64,000 nt of DNA from Gammaproteobacteria bacterium. Its GTDB lineage: Bacteria > Pseudomonadota > Gammaproteobacteria > Pseudomonadales > Ketobacteraceae. Made by a program: the position numbers and the translations under genes. This document shows positions 29,960-39,203 of this stretch, in pieces. The stretch covers positions 80,085-144,084 of the forward strand of contig JABLXQ010000021.1 of NCBI GenBank assembly GCA_013178375.1, given 5' to 3'. Position 1 is the stretch's first letter, and each line of letters opens with the position of its first letter. The notes below the pieces were generated by a model. The model searched no databases and was not told where the DNA came from. It saw only the letters and a list, made by a program, of their open reading frames with translations.

Positions 29960-32044
29960 ATGACGCAAGATTCCCGCCTGATAAGGCTGACGGCCAACTT
30001 TATTGATGATTCCTGTGTGGCAATCCTCCTGGTTGGCCGGGAGTCGTTGTCCGAAACGTATCAGTTTCAAATCGAATTCCAATCGACTGCCAGTACGTTG
30101 CTGAGTCAGGACGTAATCGGGCAGAAAGTGTCGGTGACAATCCACCCGCAGGGAATTGCACAGCCTCATTTCCTGCATGGTCGTGTGAATCAGTTGCAAC
30201 TGCAGGATGTCACTGACAACGGCACCCGTGTGTACCAGATTTCATTGGTGCCTGGATTGTGGTTTTTGTCTCAGGCCGGTACCAATCGCATTTTTGAAAA
30301 CAAGACCAGTATTGATATCGTGCAGGAGATCTTCAAGGCCTATGGGGCTTTCTGCCCGGTTGAGAACAAGGTTCATAAGCAGTACCTCAAACGGGAATAT
30401 TGTGTTCAGTTCAATGAAAGCGATCTGGCCTTTGTGCAGCGCCTGCTGGCAGAGGACGGGATCAATTACTATTTCACGCATACCAAAACCGATCATACCC
30501 TGGTGTTGACCGATATCCCCGGCGGATTCGTGGACTGCGCCGAGAAAAAGGTAGTGGTGCGGGGACATTCCCGTGCCGAAGGGGGTGAAGGTGTCGCCGT
30601 GTTCGACTGGCGCCGCACCTTGCAATATCATCCGCAGGCCTGTGAGCAGCTGGATTACAACCAGGACACACCGAAGAATTTTTACCGGCAAAGCGTGCCC
30701 ACTACTTCAAAGTTTTCGCAGGTTCCCCCGATGAATACCGTGCAACATTATGGCGGATATAACTTCAAGGCGGGCGGCAGTAGTTGCCACGACTTCGACT
30801 TCGAATACAACAAGCTGTTAACCCAGTGCTGGATGGAAGCATTGGAATTCCAGCATGACGTCGCGGAAGGCACCTCGAATTGCTCCGGCTTTCGTTGCGG
30901 TGGTCGATTTGAGCTTGTGCACAGTGTTAAATCGGAATCCGGAAAATATCTGCTGACCAGTGTCAGCCATACGGCTGGCATCGGGGCGGATGGCAATGAA
31001 CATTACCAGAATCGTTTTCAGTGTGTTCCGGTGGCAGTTCCCGTCCGGCCGCCAAGAGCAAGCGTGAAGCGTCAGATGCCGGGGCCGCAGACGGCCAAGG
31101 TCATGACGTTGAGCGCATCGGCATCAATGGCCGACGCGGACCCGCAGCGCATGGTGCGGGTGCAGTTTCCCTGGGACGGTGAACACAACAGCTGCAAGCT
31201 GCGGGTGCTGCAGGGCTACGCCGGCAGTGGCTGGGGCGGGAGTTTCGTGCCGCGGGAAGGGCAGGAAGTGCTGGTGGATTTTATCAACGGTGATCCGGAT
31301 CGTCCGATTGTGGTGGGTGCGCTGTATAACAAGGACAATCAGGGACCAAAATATACATCCACCCAGTCTGGCTGGCTGACGCAGAGCGGCAATGCCAACG
31401 AGCTGCGCTTCGATGACAAGGGCGGCGCGGAAGAGGTTTACCTGAAAGCGGGCAAGGACTGGAATTATGTGGTGGCCAACAATGAAACCGGCCAGGTGCA
31501 GAACGCACAGTCGCTGACGGTCAGCAGCACGCGCACCGTTGCCGTGGGGTCCAACGAATCGAAAACCGTCGGTGCCAATCAGACTCTTGCAGTTACCCAG
31601 AATCAGTCAATCACCGTGGGCGGCAACAAAACCGAAACCATCGCCATCAATTGCGCCGAAACCATCGGCGTTGCCAAGGAGCTGACCATCGGCGGCCTGT
31701 ATCAGGTGACGGTAGGTGCCGCGATGAATGAAACCGTGGCGGCGGTCAAGGCGGAAGAGGTGGGTGCCAGCCGAACCCTGGCGGTGGCACTGAACATGTC
31801 CGAGAACGTCGGCAAGAATCGCAGCATCAAGGTGGGCGACAACAGCAGCCATTCCGCCAAGAAAATTGTGATCACCGCCGAGGATGAACTCACCGTGAAA
31901 GTGGGCAAGGCCACGCTGGTCATGAAAAAAGACGGCAGCATTGCGCTCAACGGCAAGGACATCGAGATCAAGGGCAGTGGCAAGATCAATGTCAAAGCCA
32001 GCAGCGATGTTGTGATCAAAGGCAGCAAGGTGGGTGTGAACTGA
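29960..32044 (+). CDS. vgrG: type VI secretion spike protein VgrG
   Basis: 694 residues. Gp27-like base (about 1-370), gp5-like OB fold (about 394-465; RMVRVQFPWD, GSFVPREGQEVLVDFINGDPDRPIVVGALYN), then a needle of short VG-rich repeats (about 500-620, such as TVGSNESKTVGANQT) and an end rich in Lys/Gly. No extra C-terminal effector domain. Forms the trimeric tip of the T6SS tube. It heads an effector island with no baseplate or sheath genes nearby. Confidence 0.96.
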   Translation: MTQDSRLIRLTANFIDDSCVAILLVGRESLSETYQFQIEFQSTASTLLSQDVIGQKVSVTIHPQGIAQPHFLHGRVNQLQLQDVTDNGTRVYQISLVPGLWFLSQAGTNRIFENKTSIDIVQEIFKAYGAFCPVENKVHKQYLKREYCVQFNESDLAFVQRLLAEDGINYYFTHTKTDHTLVLTDIPGGFVDCAEKKVVVRGHSRAEGGEGVAVFDWRRTLQYHPQACEQLDYNQDTPKNFYRQSVPTTSKFSQVPPMNTVQHYGGYNFKAGGSSCHDFDFEYNKLLTQCWMEALEFQHDVAEGTSNCSGFRCGGRFELVHSVKSESGKYLLTSVSHTAGIGADGNEHYQNRFQCVPVAVPVRPPRASVKRQMPGPQTAKVMTLSASASMADADPQRMVRVQFPWDGEHNSCKLRVLQGYAGSGWGGSFVPREGQEVLVDFINGDPDRPIVVGALYNKDNQGPKYTSTQSGWLTQSGNANELRFDDKGGAEEVYLKAGKDWNYVVANNETGQVQNAQSLTVSSTRTVAVGSNESKTVGANQTLAVTQNQSITVGGNKTETIAINCAETIGVAKELTIGGLYQVTVGAAMNETVAAVKAEEVGASRTLAVALNMSENVGKNRSIKVGDNSSHSAKKIVITAEDELTVKVGKATLVMKKDGSIALNGKDIEIKGSGKINVKASSDVVIKGSKVGVN

Positions 32045-32073
32045 TAGCGGATGAACCGCTCAAGGAGGAAGGC

Positions 32074-32541
32074 ATGTCCGTATTCGAAAATCCGCAGCCG
32101 GCGTTGTTGCGCAATCCGGTTTATGGCGTGGTCGTCGGGCAGTATCTGGGATTGAATCCGCAGCAGCAGCCACTGGTGGTGTTCCCCGGCCAGGAAGGAA
32201 CGGCGGCTTGTGTGGCCCGTACCATTGCGCAGCTGAGCGATGTAGCTTTTGGTGTCGACGTGTTGTTGCAGTTCGATCAGGGTGACGTCGACAAGCCCAT
32301 TATTCTGGGCGTGATTCAGCAACCCGAAACCTGGACACAACAGATTGCCGGTCACACGCTGGAGGTGGATGCCGACGGCCAGCGTCTGCAGATTCAGGCA
32401 CAGCAACAACTGGTGCTGCGCTGCGGTGCCGCCAGCATCACGCTCACCAAGGCTGGTAAAGTGCTGATCAAGGGCACCTATCTGTCGTCCCACGCCAGCG
32501 GAACCCATCGTATCAAGGGTGGCTGCGTGCAAATCAACTGA
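32074..32541 (+). CDS. DUF6484-type T6SS accessory protein
   Basis: 155 residues, AAGGAGG before ATG. VYGVVVGQYLGL...PLVVFPG and DVDKPIILGVIQ resemble the gp5 OB fold of VgrG, and the C-terminus has VgrG-needle-like LRCGAASITLTKAGKVLIKGTYL. Proteins with this DUF6484 layout occur directly after vgrG. Role is probably linked to spike or effector loading, but it is not established. Confidence 0.75.
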   Translation: MSVFENPQPALLRNPVYGVVVGQYLGLNPQQQPLVVFPGQEGTAACVARTIAQLSDVAFGVDVLLQFDQGDVDKPIILGVIQQPETWTQQIAGHTLEVDADGQRLQIQAQQQLVLRCGAASITLTKAGKVLIKGTYLSSHASGTHRIKGGCVQIN

Positions 32542-32554
32542 CATGTAAATCCAT

Positions 32555-33856
32555 ATGAACGCCAATCCCTACGATCAATTGCCTTACCGCTGCCAGCCCA
32601 TCGAATGGACGGCACCGGAGCGGCTGGCGTTGGCGTCGCTGTTGCACCAGGGGCCGGTGCCGGATCTGCGTCATTATCGGGTGTTGGAACTGGGCTGTGG
32701 TGATGGCAGCAATCTGTTGCCGCTGGCCTATTACCGGCCTCAGGCCAGCTTTGTGGGAATTGACGGTGCCTGCACACAGATCCAGTTGGCACAGCGTCGC
32801 CAGCAGCAGCTGCACGTACCCAATGTGGAATTCATGACGCTGGATTTTCTGCAGGCCAATGACAGGCTCGAAGGGACATTCGATTTCATCATCGCCCATG
32901 GCGTGTTTTCCTGGGTGCCGGATGTAGTGAGAGATGCGTTGTTTGCGTTATGCCAGCAGCGCCTTGCTGATGATGGCCTGCTGTATTTGAATTACAACAC
33001 CCGGCCAGGCTGGAACGTGCGCGGGATGGTACGGGATTATTTGCTGGGATCAAGTGATAGAAGTCAGCCCCTGTTATTGCGCGCCCAGTCTGCACAAGCC
33101 GCCGCAGCGAAAATGGCACAGTCGCTTGCTACGGAGCAGCATTCGTTCTCGCAACTGCTGGCCAACGAATTTCAGTTCGTTTGCGAAAATCATGTCAGTT
33201 ACGTCGCCCATGAGTATCTGGCGGAACATAACCACGCCTACTGGCGCAGTGAATTTCTGGCGTTGGCTGCGGAGTACGGTTTCCATTGCATTGCCGATGC
33301 GGATTACAACTATGCATCGGGGCGGGTGGATGCGGCGTTACCCGCCCGCTTGATCTCGATGGGACTTGCCGGGCGCGAACTGAAAGATACGGAAGATCTG
33401 GTCAGCTACCGGCAACTGCACACACCGATTCTGAGCTGGCAGCGCGCACAGGCCCGTCAACCTGAGCACGCAATCCTGCGGCAATTGCAGGTGGCGTCCT
33501 GTCTGCAACCGCGGGGCGCCCACCAGCCATTCTGGTTCGAGCATCCCAACGGTTATCTGGTGGAAGCGAAGGATGCCCTGATGGCCGATGCGCTGAACCG
33601 GCTGGCAACAATCTGGCCCGATCCGCTTCCCGTCACTGCGCTGTTGGGCGAGCACGAAAATCATATCGCCGATCTGTTGCTGTTACACAACAACGGTCTG
33701 CTGGAGCTGCGTTTGCCACAGGCTCCCGGCGGAAGCGGACAATTCCAGCTGAATCAGCTCAATCAGCTGGAGTTGGAGTGGGGCGGCTATTGCACCACCG
33801 CCCAGCATCAGCGGGTGGAATACAGTGCACCGCTTGGCACAGAGAGGCGCGCCTGA
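32555..33856 (+). CDS. SAM-dependent methyltransferase with regulatory domain
   Basis: 433 residues. Rossmann methyltransferase at about 35-200: motif I ELGCGDGS 45-52, acidic Asp70 (FVGIDGA), FDFIIAHGVFSWV as motif IV region. The middle and C-terminal parts (about 210-430) match the methyltransferase regulatory domain family. Substrate unknown; protein Lys methylation is known for relatives. It sits between DUF6484 and DUF2169 genes and its stop overlaps the next ATG (ATGA-like TGATG), so it is part of the T6SS island. Confidence 0.85.
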   Translation: MNANPYDQLPYRCQPIEWTAPERLALASLLHQGPVPDLRHYRVLELGCGDGSNLLPLAYYRPQASFVGIDGACTQIQLAQRRQQQLHVPNVEFMTLDFLQANDRLEGTFDFIIAHGVFSWVPDVVRDALFALCQQRLADDGLLYLNYNTRPGWNVRGMVRDYLLGSSDRSQPLLLRAQSAQAAAAKMAQSLATEQHSFSQLLANEFQFVCENHVSYVAHEYLAEHNHAYWRSEFLALAAEYGFHCIADADYNYASGRVDAALPARLISMGLAGRELKDTEDLVSYRQLHTPILSWQRAQARQPEHAILRQLQVASCLQPRGAHQPFWFEHPNGYLVEAKDALMADALNRLATIWPDPLPVTALLGEHENHIADLLLLHNNGLLELRLPQAPGGSGQFQLNQLNQLELEWGGYCTTAQHQRVEYSAPLGTERRA

Positions 33857-34863
33857 TGTGGGCCCTGAATAACAAAACACCCTATGCGGCGGAGCGCACC
33901 TGGGGCCGTGATCTGAACGGCTGGCACCAATGGATCGTCGCGGTGAAAGCCACTTACCGTATCGATGATCAGGGTGAGCTGGCGCTGGCGGATGAGCAAT
34001 TGCCGCCGTTGCTGGCGCCGGAATATTTCGGCGAGCCCGGCCAATCCAGCCTGAAATACGACGCTGATCTGGTGCCGCGCAAGCCCGGCACTGATGTGAT
34101 CTTAAATGGGAATGCTCATGCGCCCGGCGGCAAACCGAGCACCGAATTCGCAGTGGGCCTGGGTGTGAACGGCCGGCGCAAACTGCTGAAGGTGTTGGGT
34201 GAGCGGCGCTGGGAAAAAGGGATTGTCGGCGTTAAACCGTCGCCGGCGCTGCCAGTTAGTACGGCCGCCATTCGCTATGAGCACGCGTACGGCGGTTGGG
34301 ACAGGCGCGACCCCGATCCCGCCCGTCAGCAATGGGATGCGCGCAATCCAGTGGGGCGCGGTGTCTTCGTGCACGACGCCGACAAACTCGATCAGCCTCT
34401 GCATCAGCTGGAATATCTGTCCGGCGATCCGCACAAAAGTGGTCCCGCAGGTTTTGGCGCCATCGACAGTTTCTGGAGTCCACGTCGGGAACTGAGTGGC
34501 ACCTACGACAAATCCTGGCAGCAGAACCGGCATCCCCTGTTGCCGCTGGATTGGCAGCCGCAGAGTTTGCAGTGCGCGCCGCAGGATCAACAGACGGAAA
34601 AGCCGCTGCGTGGTGGCGAAGCCATCGAACTGCTCAACCTCACTGAACAGGGGCGACTTCAGTTTCAACTGCCCCGGGTTTATCTGGCATTCACCACTCA
34701 TATCGACGGGCGTCTGGAGGAGCACCGCGCGCAACTGGCCACTGTCATCATCGAACCCGATCAACGCCAGCTGCAGATGGTGTGGACCAGCGTTCTGTTG
34801 TGCCGTAACGAGGCGGATTATCTGGACTTCACCGTCATTCGTGAAAAGCGGTACGAACAATGA
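33856..34863 (+). CDS. DUF2169-family T6SS adaptor-like protein
   Basis: 335 residues, start inside the preceding stop (TGATG). Hallmarks are ERTWGRDLNGWHQWIVAVKATYRI, LKYDADLVPRKPGTDV, ERRWEKG and IRYEHAYGG. DUF2169 proteins accompany PAAR-like proteins and effectors in T6SS loci and are thought to act as adaptors or chaperones. Overlaps the next gene by four bases. Confidence 0.88.
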   Translation: MWALNNKTPYAAERTWGRDLNGWHQWIVAVKATYRIDDQGELALADEQLPPLLAPEYFGEPGQSSLKYDADLVPRKPGTDVILNGNAHAPGGKPSTEFAVGLGVNGRRKLLKVLGERRWEKGIVGVKPSPALPVSTAAIRYEHAYGGWDRRDPDPARQQWDARNPVGRGVFVHDADKLDQPLHQLEYLSGDPHKSGPAGFGAIDSFWSPRRELSGTYDKSWQQNRHPLLPLDWQPQSLQCAPQDQQTEKPLRGGEAIELLNLTEQGRLQFQLPRVYLAFTTHIDGRLEEHRAQLATVIIEPDQRQLQMVWTSVLLCRNEADYLDFTVIREKRYEQ

Positions 34864-35927
34864 ACCAGCCTTTGTATCTGATTGCCACTGGCGCGCGCAC
34901 TCCGTTGGGACTGGATTCAGCCAATGCGGCGGCCGCGGTTCGCGCCGCGCTCAGTAGCTGCGGTGAACACCCCTTTATGATCGACCAGGCCGGAGAGCCC
35001 ATGCCAGCGTCACTGGATGCGCTGCTGGACCCCGGTTTGCCCTGTCGTGAGCGTATGCATGTCATGGCGCAGTCTGCGTTGCAGGAAGCCGTCCTGCCAC
35101 TGGCGCAGCGGAACGACGCTCAAGGCATTCCTCTGCTGCTGGGATTGCCGGAACCACGCCCGGGGTTTGGCGAAGCGGACGGACACTGGCTGCGCGAGCA
35201 GTTGCTGCGAAATACAGAGCTACCTGTCCCATTGGGTGAAACACGTGCCTATATGAGTGGTCATGGCGCCACCTTGTTCCTGCTCGATCAGGCGCGCCAG
35301 GAAATGGCAGAGGGACGTTATGACTGTTGCCTGGTGGGCGGGGTGGACAGCTATTTTCATCCGGACACCATGGATTGGCTGGACCGGAATCGCCAGCTGG
35401 TGGGCACGGTTTCCCGCTCCGGATTTGTGCCGGGTGAGGGCGCTGGCTTCGTTTTGCTGATGACGCCAGCTGCCGCACAACGCGCCGGATTGCATTCCAT
35501 CGGCATGATTACCGGTAGTGCGGCGGAGTGGGAAAACAAACTGATCAAAACCCAGGACATCAATCTGGGTGAAGGACTGATCCGGGCGGTGAGCAGTGCG
35601 GTATCCGCTGTGCCACCGCCACACGAAACGATCAATTCGATCTATTGCGACATCAATGGCGAACGCTATCGCGGTGAGGAGTGGGGTTTCGTCTGCCTGA
35701 AACTGGCGCATTATTTTGCCGATCCCACCGGCTACTGCAGTCCGGCGGATTGTTGGGGCGACATGGGTGCAGCCTCTGGCGGATTGTTGTTGGCACTGGC
35801 CACGCAAGCGGCGCAACGTGGTTGTGCCGCAGGCAGTCGCAGTCTGTTGTGGACGGGATCGGAGCATGGCCTGCGTGCGGCAGCCGTGCTCGACGCCCCC
35901 GTCATTTCCAGTCCTTACCGCGGGTAG
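34860..35927 (+). CDS. ketosynthase-fold protein lacking catalytic residues
   Basis: 355 residues with the thiolase/beta-ketoacyl synthase N-terminal fold: IATGARTPLGLD at the start, CLVGGVDSYFHPDT (158-170), GFVPGEGAGFVLL (188-200) and DMGAASGGLLLAL (301-313). The catalytic Cys segment (usually TACSS/TACTS) reads MSGHGATLF at 132-140 without Cys; the His of the HGT motif is replaced in CDINGERYRGEEW (263-275), and the second His before GAA(G/S)G is replaced in WGDMGAAS. It is therefore very probably not an active synthase. Embedded between DUF2169 and PAAR genes, it may be a structural adaptor or a binder of acyl groups. Confidence 0.82.
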   Translation: MNQPLYLIATGARTPLGLDSANAAAAVRAALSSCGEHPFMIDQAGEPMPASLDALLDPGLPCRERMHVMAQSALQEAVLPLAQRNDAQGIPLLLGLPEPRPGFGEADGHWLREQLLRNTELPVPLGETRAYMSGHGATLFLLDQARQEMAEGRYDCCLVGGVDSYFHPDTMDWLDRNRQLVGTVSRSGFVPGEGAGFVLLMTPAAAQRAGLHSIGMITGSAAEWENKLIKTQDINLGEGLIRAVSSAVSAVPPPHETINSIYCDINGERYRGEEWGFVCLKLAHYFADPTGYCSPADCWGDMGAASGGLLLALATQAAQRGCAAGSRSLLWTGSEHGLRAAAVLDAPVISSPYRG

Positions 35928-35934
35928 CTGCATC

Positions 35935-36852
35935 ATGGCCAGCGTCGCAATCCATCCGCCGAAAACGCCCGTTACCAAAGGCAGCATGGGCACCGCCAAG
36001 GCCACCATTCCCAACGTCTGTAAAATGCCGGGACCGCCCGCGCCCTTCGTGCCATCGCCGTTGCCGAATATTGCCAAATCCGGCATGTCGCCCAAGGGTT
36101 ATTCCACCAGTGTGAAAATCGAAGGCAACACCGTTGCGATTCGTGGCGCCAGCTTTACCAGCATGGGAGATATGGCCAGCAAAGCCACCGGTGGTGGGTT
36201 GTTGTCGGCCAATACGCACGGGCCGGCCAAGTTCATCACGCCGGGTTCCATGACCGTGAAAATCCAGGGCAAGGCGGTGCATCTGCTGAGTGAGCCGATG
36301 CTGAACAATTGTGGCGCTGCGGGCTCGCCGCCGAATACCGGCGCTACCATGACAGGTTTGGGGCAGACGTCCACCAGCGTCCAGGATGCGCAGATGGAAT
36401 TGCTGTGCATGATCTTTTGCCAGTGTCTGCAGACCCGGCCATTTGCCAAACAAGGCACCAACGTGGGCGTGGACCGGTCGGTATTTGAAACGCCCGAAAA
36501 TATACAGGCCAAAACCAATCGCTTTGACAATCAGAAATGTGTCGAACGCGAGCTGGAAGGCAATCCCACTTTGCGGGCTGAACAACCGTTCGATATGCGC
36601 CGCTCACCGCCTGCCGCCATTACGGAGCGGGTCCGTGGGCACCGCCGACCCGATGTGGTTTGCCTGGCTGCGCCGGGGCCTGCTGCCGGACTGAACATCA
36701 CCCGTATTGTGGAAATGAAATTTCCTGGCGACGCCTGGAACGATGGACAGCAGCGGGCTTATGAGAGAATTGCGCAGGAGAACAACCCCGATGCGACGGT
36801 CGAGATGATCGATGGAGAAAACGAACCATGCATATGCGAAAAGACTCAGTAG
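35935..36852 (+). CDS. PAAR-like (DUF4150) protein with C-terminal putative nuclease
   Basis: 305 residues from ATG 35935, seven bases after the ketosynthase-like stop. Residues 1-145 are the DUF4150 PAAR-like tip (IPNVCKMPGPPAPFVPSPLPNIAKSG, KIQGKAVHLLSEPMLNN). After a linker, residues 225-300 carry a PD-(D/E)xK arrangement: RRPDVV (Asp240), IVEMKFP (Glu260, Lys262) and GQQRAY (Gln272xxxTyr276), as in VRR-NUC-type nucleases. This would be an antibacterial DNase delivered on the VgrG spike. The stop overlaps the DUF3396 gene by 25 bases, the usual effector-immunity coupling. Confidence 0.82.
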   Translation: MASVAIHPPKTPVTKGSMGTAKATIPNVCKMPGPPAPFVPSPLPNIAKSGMSPKGYSTSVKIEGNTVAIRGASFTSMGDMASKATGGGLLSANTHGPAKFITPGSMTVKIQGKAVHLLSEPMLNNCGAAGSPPNTGATMTGLGQTSTSVQDAQMELLCMIFCQCLQTRPFAKQGTNVGVDRSVFETPENIQAKTNRFDNQKCVERELEGNPTLRAEQPFDMRRSPPAAITERVRGHRRPDVVCLAAPGPAAGLNITRIVEMKFPGDAWNDGQQRAYERIAQENNPDATVEMIDGENEPCICEKTQ

Positions 36853-37784
36853 TGCTGCCGGCCGCGCTGGAGAAACAACTACCTGTCAGAGACGCGAAGG
36901 GCAATGCCGTGCTGAAAGCCGGTTTGTTCCTCACCCTTTACTTCCGTAACGGACATGACGAAAGCAAACGCCAGGCCGTGCTGGCCTGCGCTGAGGATTT
37001 TCTGCAATTGTTTGGCAGTGAGATGCAATGGGGATTGCTGGGGGTAGGCCAGCCAAAACCGGTGGATCAGTTTGCACCCGATGCCACGCGACACTATCTG
37101 GAATCGGTCGATGTGGACGGAGATGACGGCTGGCAAATTTACTGGCAAGGTGACGCCCCTGCCGATGCCAGCGACTTCGGATTTCAGGCATCCGGAACCG
37201 CACGTCATGACAGCGAAGAGTTGGGGCATCTTTCCTGTCTGACCATGCACTGTCGCCTGGACAATGCAGTGTGCGGCCCCGCTGAATTACTCAATCTGGC
37301 GGCGGTCTGGAGCCAGCGGTTGCAACCGCTGCATGGTTATGCTGGCGTGGCCATCATTCGCGCCGCTGACCGTTTTGTCGCGGCACACTGTGAAACGGAA
37401 GAGTACGCGCTGGCGCAACGTTTTCCCACGCTGGAGGTGGACTACCCGCTGAAGCATGCGTTATGGACCCGCGAAGGCATCAAGGGCGGCAACTGGTTGA
37501 CGATTTTGTCCGACGCGATGGTGCAACAATTGGAACAGGTCAGTGGGCCGCTGGCATTGCCAGATTCCCTCTCCCGTCATCCTTACGCTGGCGGCTTGAT
37601 CATTCGCGCTGGCGAAGCGCCAGTGGTCATTGATCGCAATCAAGGCGACGATAGTCCGGTCCGCCGCGAGCTTGCGGGCGTCCTGCTGCCCATTCGCGTC
37701 AAAATGCATCCGGCGGTGCACACCTCCCACGGCAAATTCACGCGGCAGGCATTTGAAGACTGGCTTGCCCGCTTCGATCCCTGA
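36828..37784 (+). CDS. DUF3396 (TsiV-like) type VI immunity family protein
   Basis: 318 residues, no signal peptide or membrane span, so cytoplasmic, which fits protection against a nuclease. YFRNGHDESKRQAVLACAEDFLQLFG, ATRHYLESVDVDGDDGWQIYWQGD, and GIKGGNWLTILSD with late ADRF/GEAPVVIDRNQGD match the DUF3396 type VI immunity family. It overlaps the end of the PAAR-nuclease gene. Confidence 0.85.
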   Translation: MHMRKDSVVLPAALEKQLPVRDAKGNAVLKAGLFLTLYFRNGHDESKRQAVLACAEDFLQLFGSEMQWGLLGVGQPKPVDQFAPDATRHYLESVDVDGDDGWQIYWQGDAPADASDFGFQASGTARHDSEELGHLSCLTMHCRLDNAVCGPAELLNLAAVWSQRLQPLHGYAGVAIIRAADRFVAAHCETEEYALAQRFPTLEVDYPLKHALWTREGIKGGNWLTILSDAMVQQLEQVSGPLALPDSLSRHPYAGGLIIRAGEAPVVIDRNQGDDSPVRRELAGVLLPIRVKMHPAVHTSHGKFTRQAFEDWLARFDP

Positions 37785-37799
37785 TGGCATTCATTCGCG

Positions 37800-39203
37800 A
37801 TGAAGACCTCTGATCAGTCCAACATTGAAACCAGAGTGACGCAGTCAGCCAGACCGCTGTGGCTGGCGCAACACGTGGACGAGATCACTGCGTTGTTCGA
37901 GAGCCGGGCTCTGCTGTTGCGCACGTCGGCGCACCGATTGGCGGATTTGCAAATACTGGATGAGCGGATGGATGCACACCTCGATGGTGTGCGTATCAGC
38001 GGCGCGCAAAAATGGCCAATCTTGTTGCAAGCGCTGGACGAGCCCACCCCAGCGCTGATTTACCTCGCGACGATAATGGCAGTAGAGGCCCGTGATACTC
38101 ACCGTCTGCAACAACTGCTGGCGCTGGCCGAAACCCTGCCGGAACTCAGATCCGCTCTGCTGCAGGCGTTGACCTGGATCGCGCCGGACTTTACCCAGCC
38201 TCTGGTCCAACCGTTGCTGAACACCCAATCCACGTTTTGCTGGCGCGTGGCGTTGCATCTGTTGCGGCAACACCAAACGCACGCCGACACTCTGTTTGAA
38301 TGGGCGCTGTCGCAACCCGATCAGGGGCTGCAGGCCACCGCCCTCAATGCCACAGCGGAAATCGGTCTGATGGATTTGCTGCCCTGTTGCCAGCGGTTAT
38401 TGCAATCCGTCGATCCTGAAATCCGCTTTCTTGCCGCCCGTGCCGGCGTCCTGTTGGGCGATCGCAACCGGTCTCTGGCGATGTTGCGGGAAATTGCTGT
38501 CGCTGATTCGCCCTGGCAGTACGAGGCATTGTCGCTGCTGACCCTGTTTTTACCGGTGCCTGACATGCAGCACCTGTTGACCACAATCGCCCGACAAGGC
38601 GGCGATGCCCGCATTCTGATCCAGCTGGCGGGCATGCTGGGAAGTACAGCCAATATTCCGTCGCTGTTGCGTCTGATGGAAAATCCTGCGTTTGCGCGTC
38701 TGGCGGGTTATGCATTCTGCACGATTACCGGGCTGGATCTGGTGACACAAGGATTGGAAGTCGAAGCGCCCGAAGATTTTACTGCAGGGCCTGATGATGA
38801 TCCGGAAGATGATGCTGTGGAATCCGATCCTGATGAGGCGCTGCCCTGGCCTGATGTGAAAAAACTGGCGCAATGGTGGTCGCAGAATGGCGCTGGCTTC
38901 GCTGCAGATACGCACTATGCAGAGACCCGCTATCTGTTTGGCGGCCCGATAACGCGCGAACGGTGCTTGCATGTATTGCAGCACGGCTGGCAGTCACAAC
39001 GCCGAATGGCGGCTTTATATCTGAAGGTCATGGCGCCGGCGTCCCCCCTGTTTCCGGTAGACGTTCCAGCGTGGCGGCAACAGGCAAGGCTGGATGGGTT
39101 ATCGGTACCGCAGCCTAATCATCCATATGCTCCAGCGCATCCGTCGACGGCCGCATCACGAAATACAGCGCCACGATACTCGCCAGAATTGCCCCGGCGG
39201 TGA
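37800..39203 (+). CDS. TIGR02270-type HEAT-like repeat protein
   Basis: 467 residues, all-helical with HEAT-like repeats at about 60-310 (ALNATAEIGL, RFLAARAGVLLGD, LIQLAGMLGS) and an acidic stretch at about 325-345. The layout matches the TIGR02270 family found in T6SS clusters; function unknown. The last 30 codons run across the 3' end of the permease on the other strand (89-bp overlap), so the original stop may have been lost. Confidence 0.8.
   Translation: MKTSDQSNIETRVTQSARPLWLAQHVDEITALFESRALLLRTSAHRLADLQILDERMDAHLDGVRISGAQKWPILLQALDEPTPALIYLATIMAVEARDTHRLQQLLALAETLPELRSALLQALTWIAPDFTQPLVQPLLNTQSTFCWRVALHLLRQHQTHADTLFEWALSQPDQGLQATALNATAEIGLMDLLPCCQRLLQSVDPEIRFLAARAGVLLGDRNRSLAMLREIAVADSPWQYEALSLLTLFLPVPDMQHLLTTIARQGGDARILIQLAGMLGSTANIPSLLRLMENPAFARLAGYAFCTITGLDLVTQGLEVEAPEDFTAGPDDDPEDDAVESDPDEALPWPDVKKLAQWWSQNGAGFAADTHYAETRYLFGGPITRERCLHVLQHGWQSQRRMAALYLKVMAPASPLFPVDVPAWRQQARLDGLSVPQPNHPYAPAHPSTAASRNTAPRYSPELPRR

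Noticed and set aside
34860..35927. Calling it a functional 3-oxoacyl-ACP synthase (fabF)
   Set aside because: Catalytic Cys and both His are missing and the locus is T6SS, not fatty acid synthesis.
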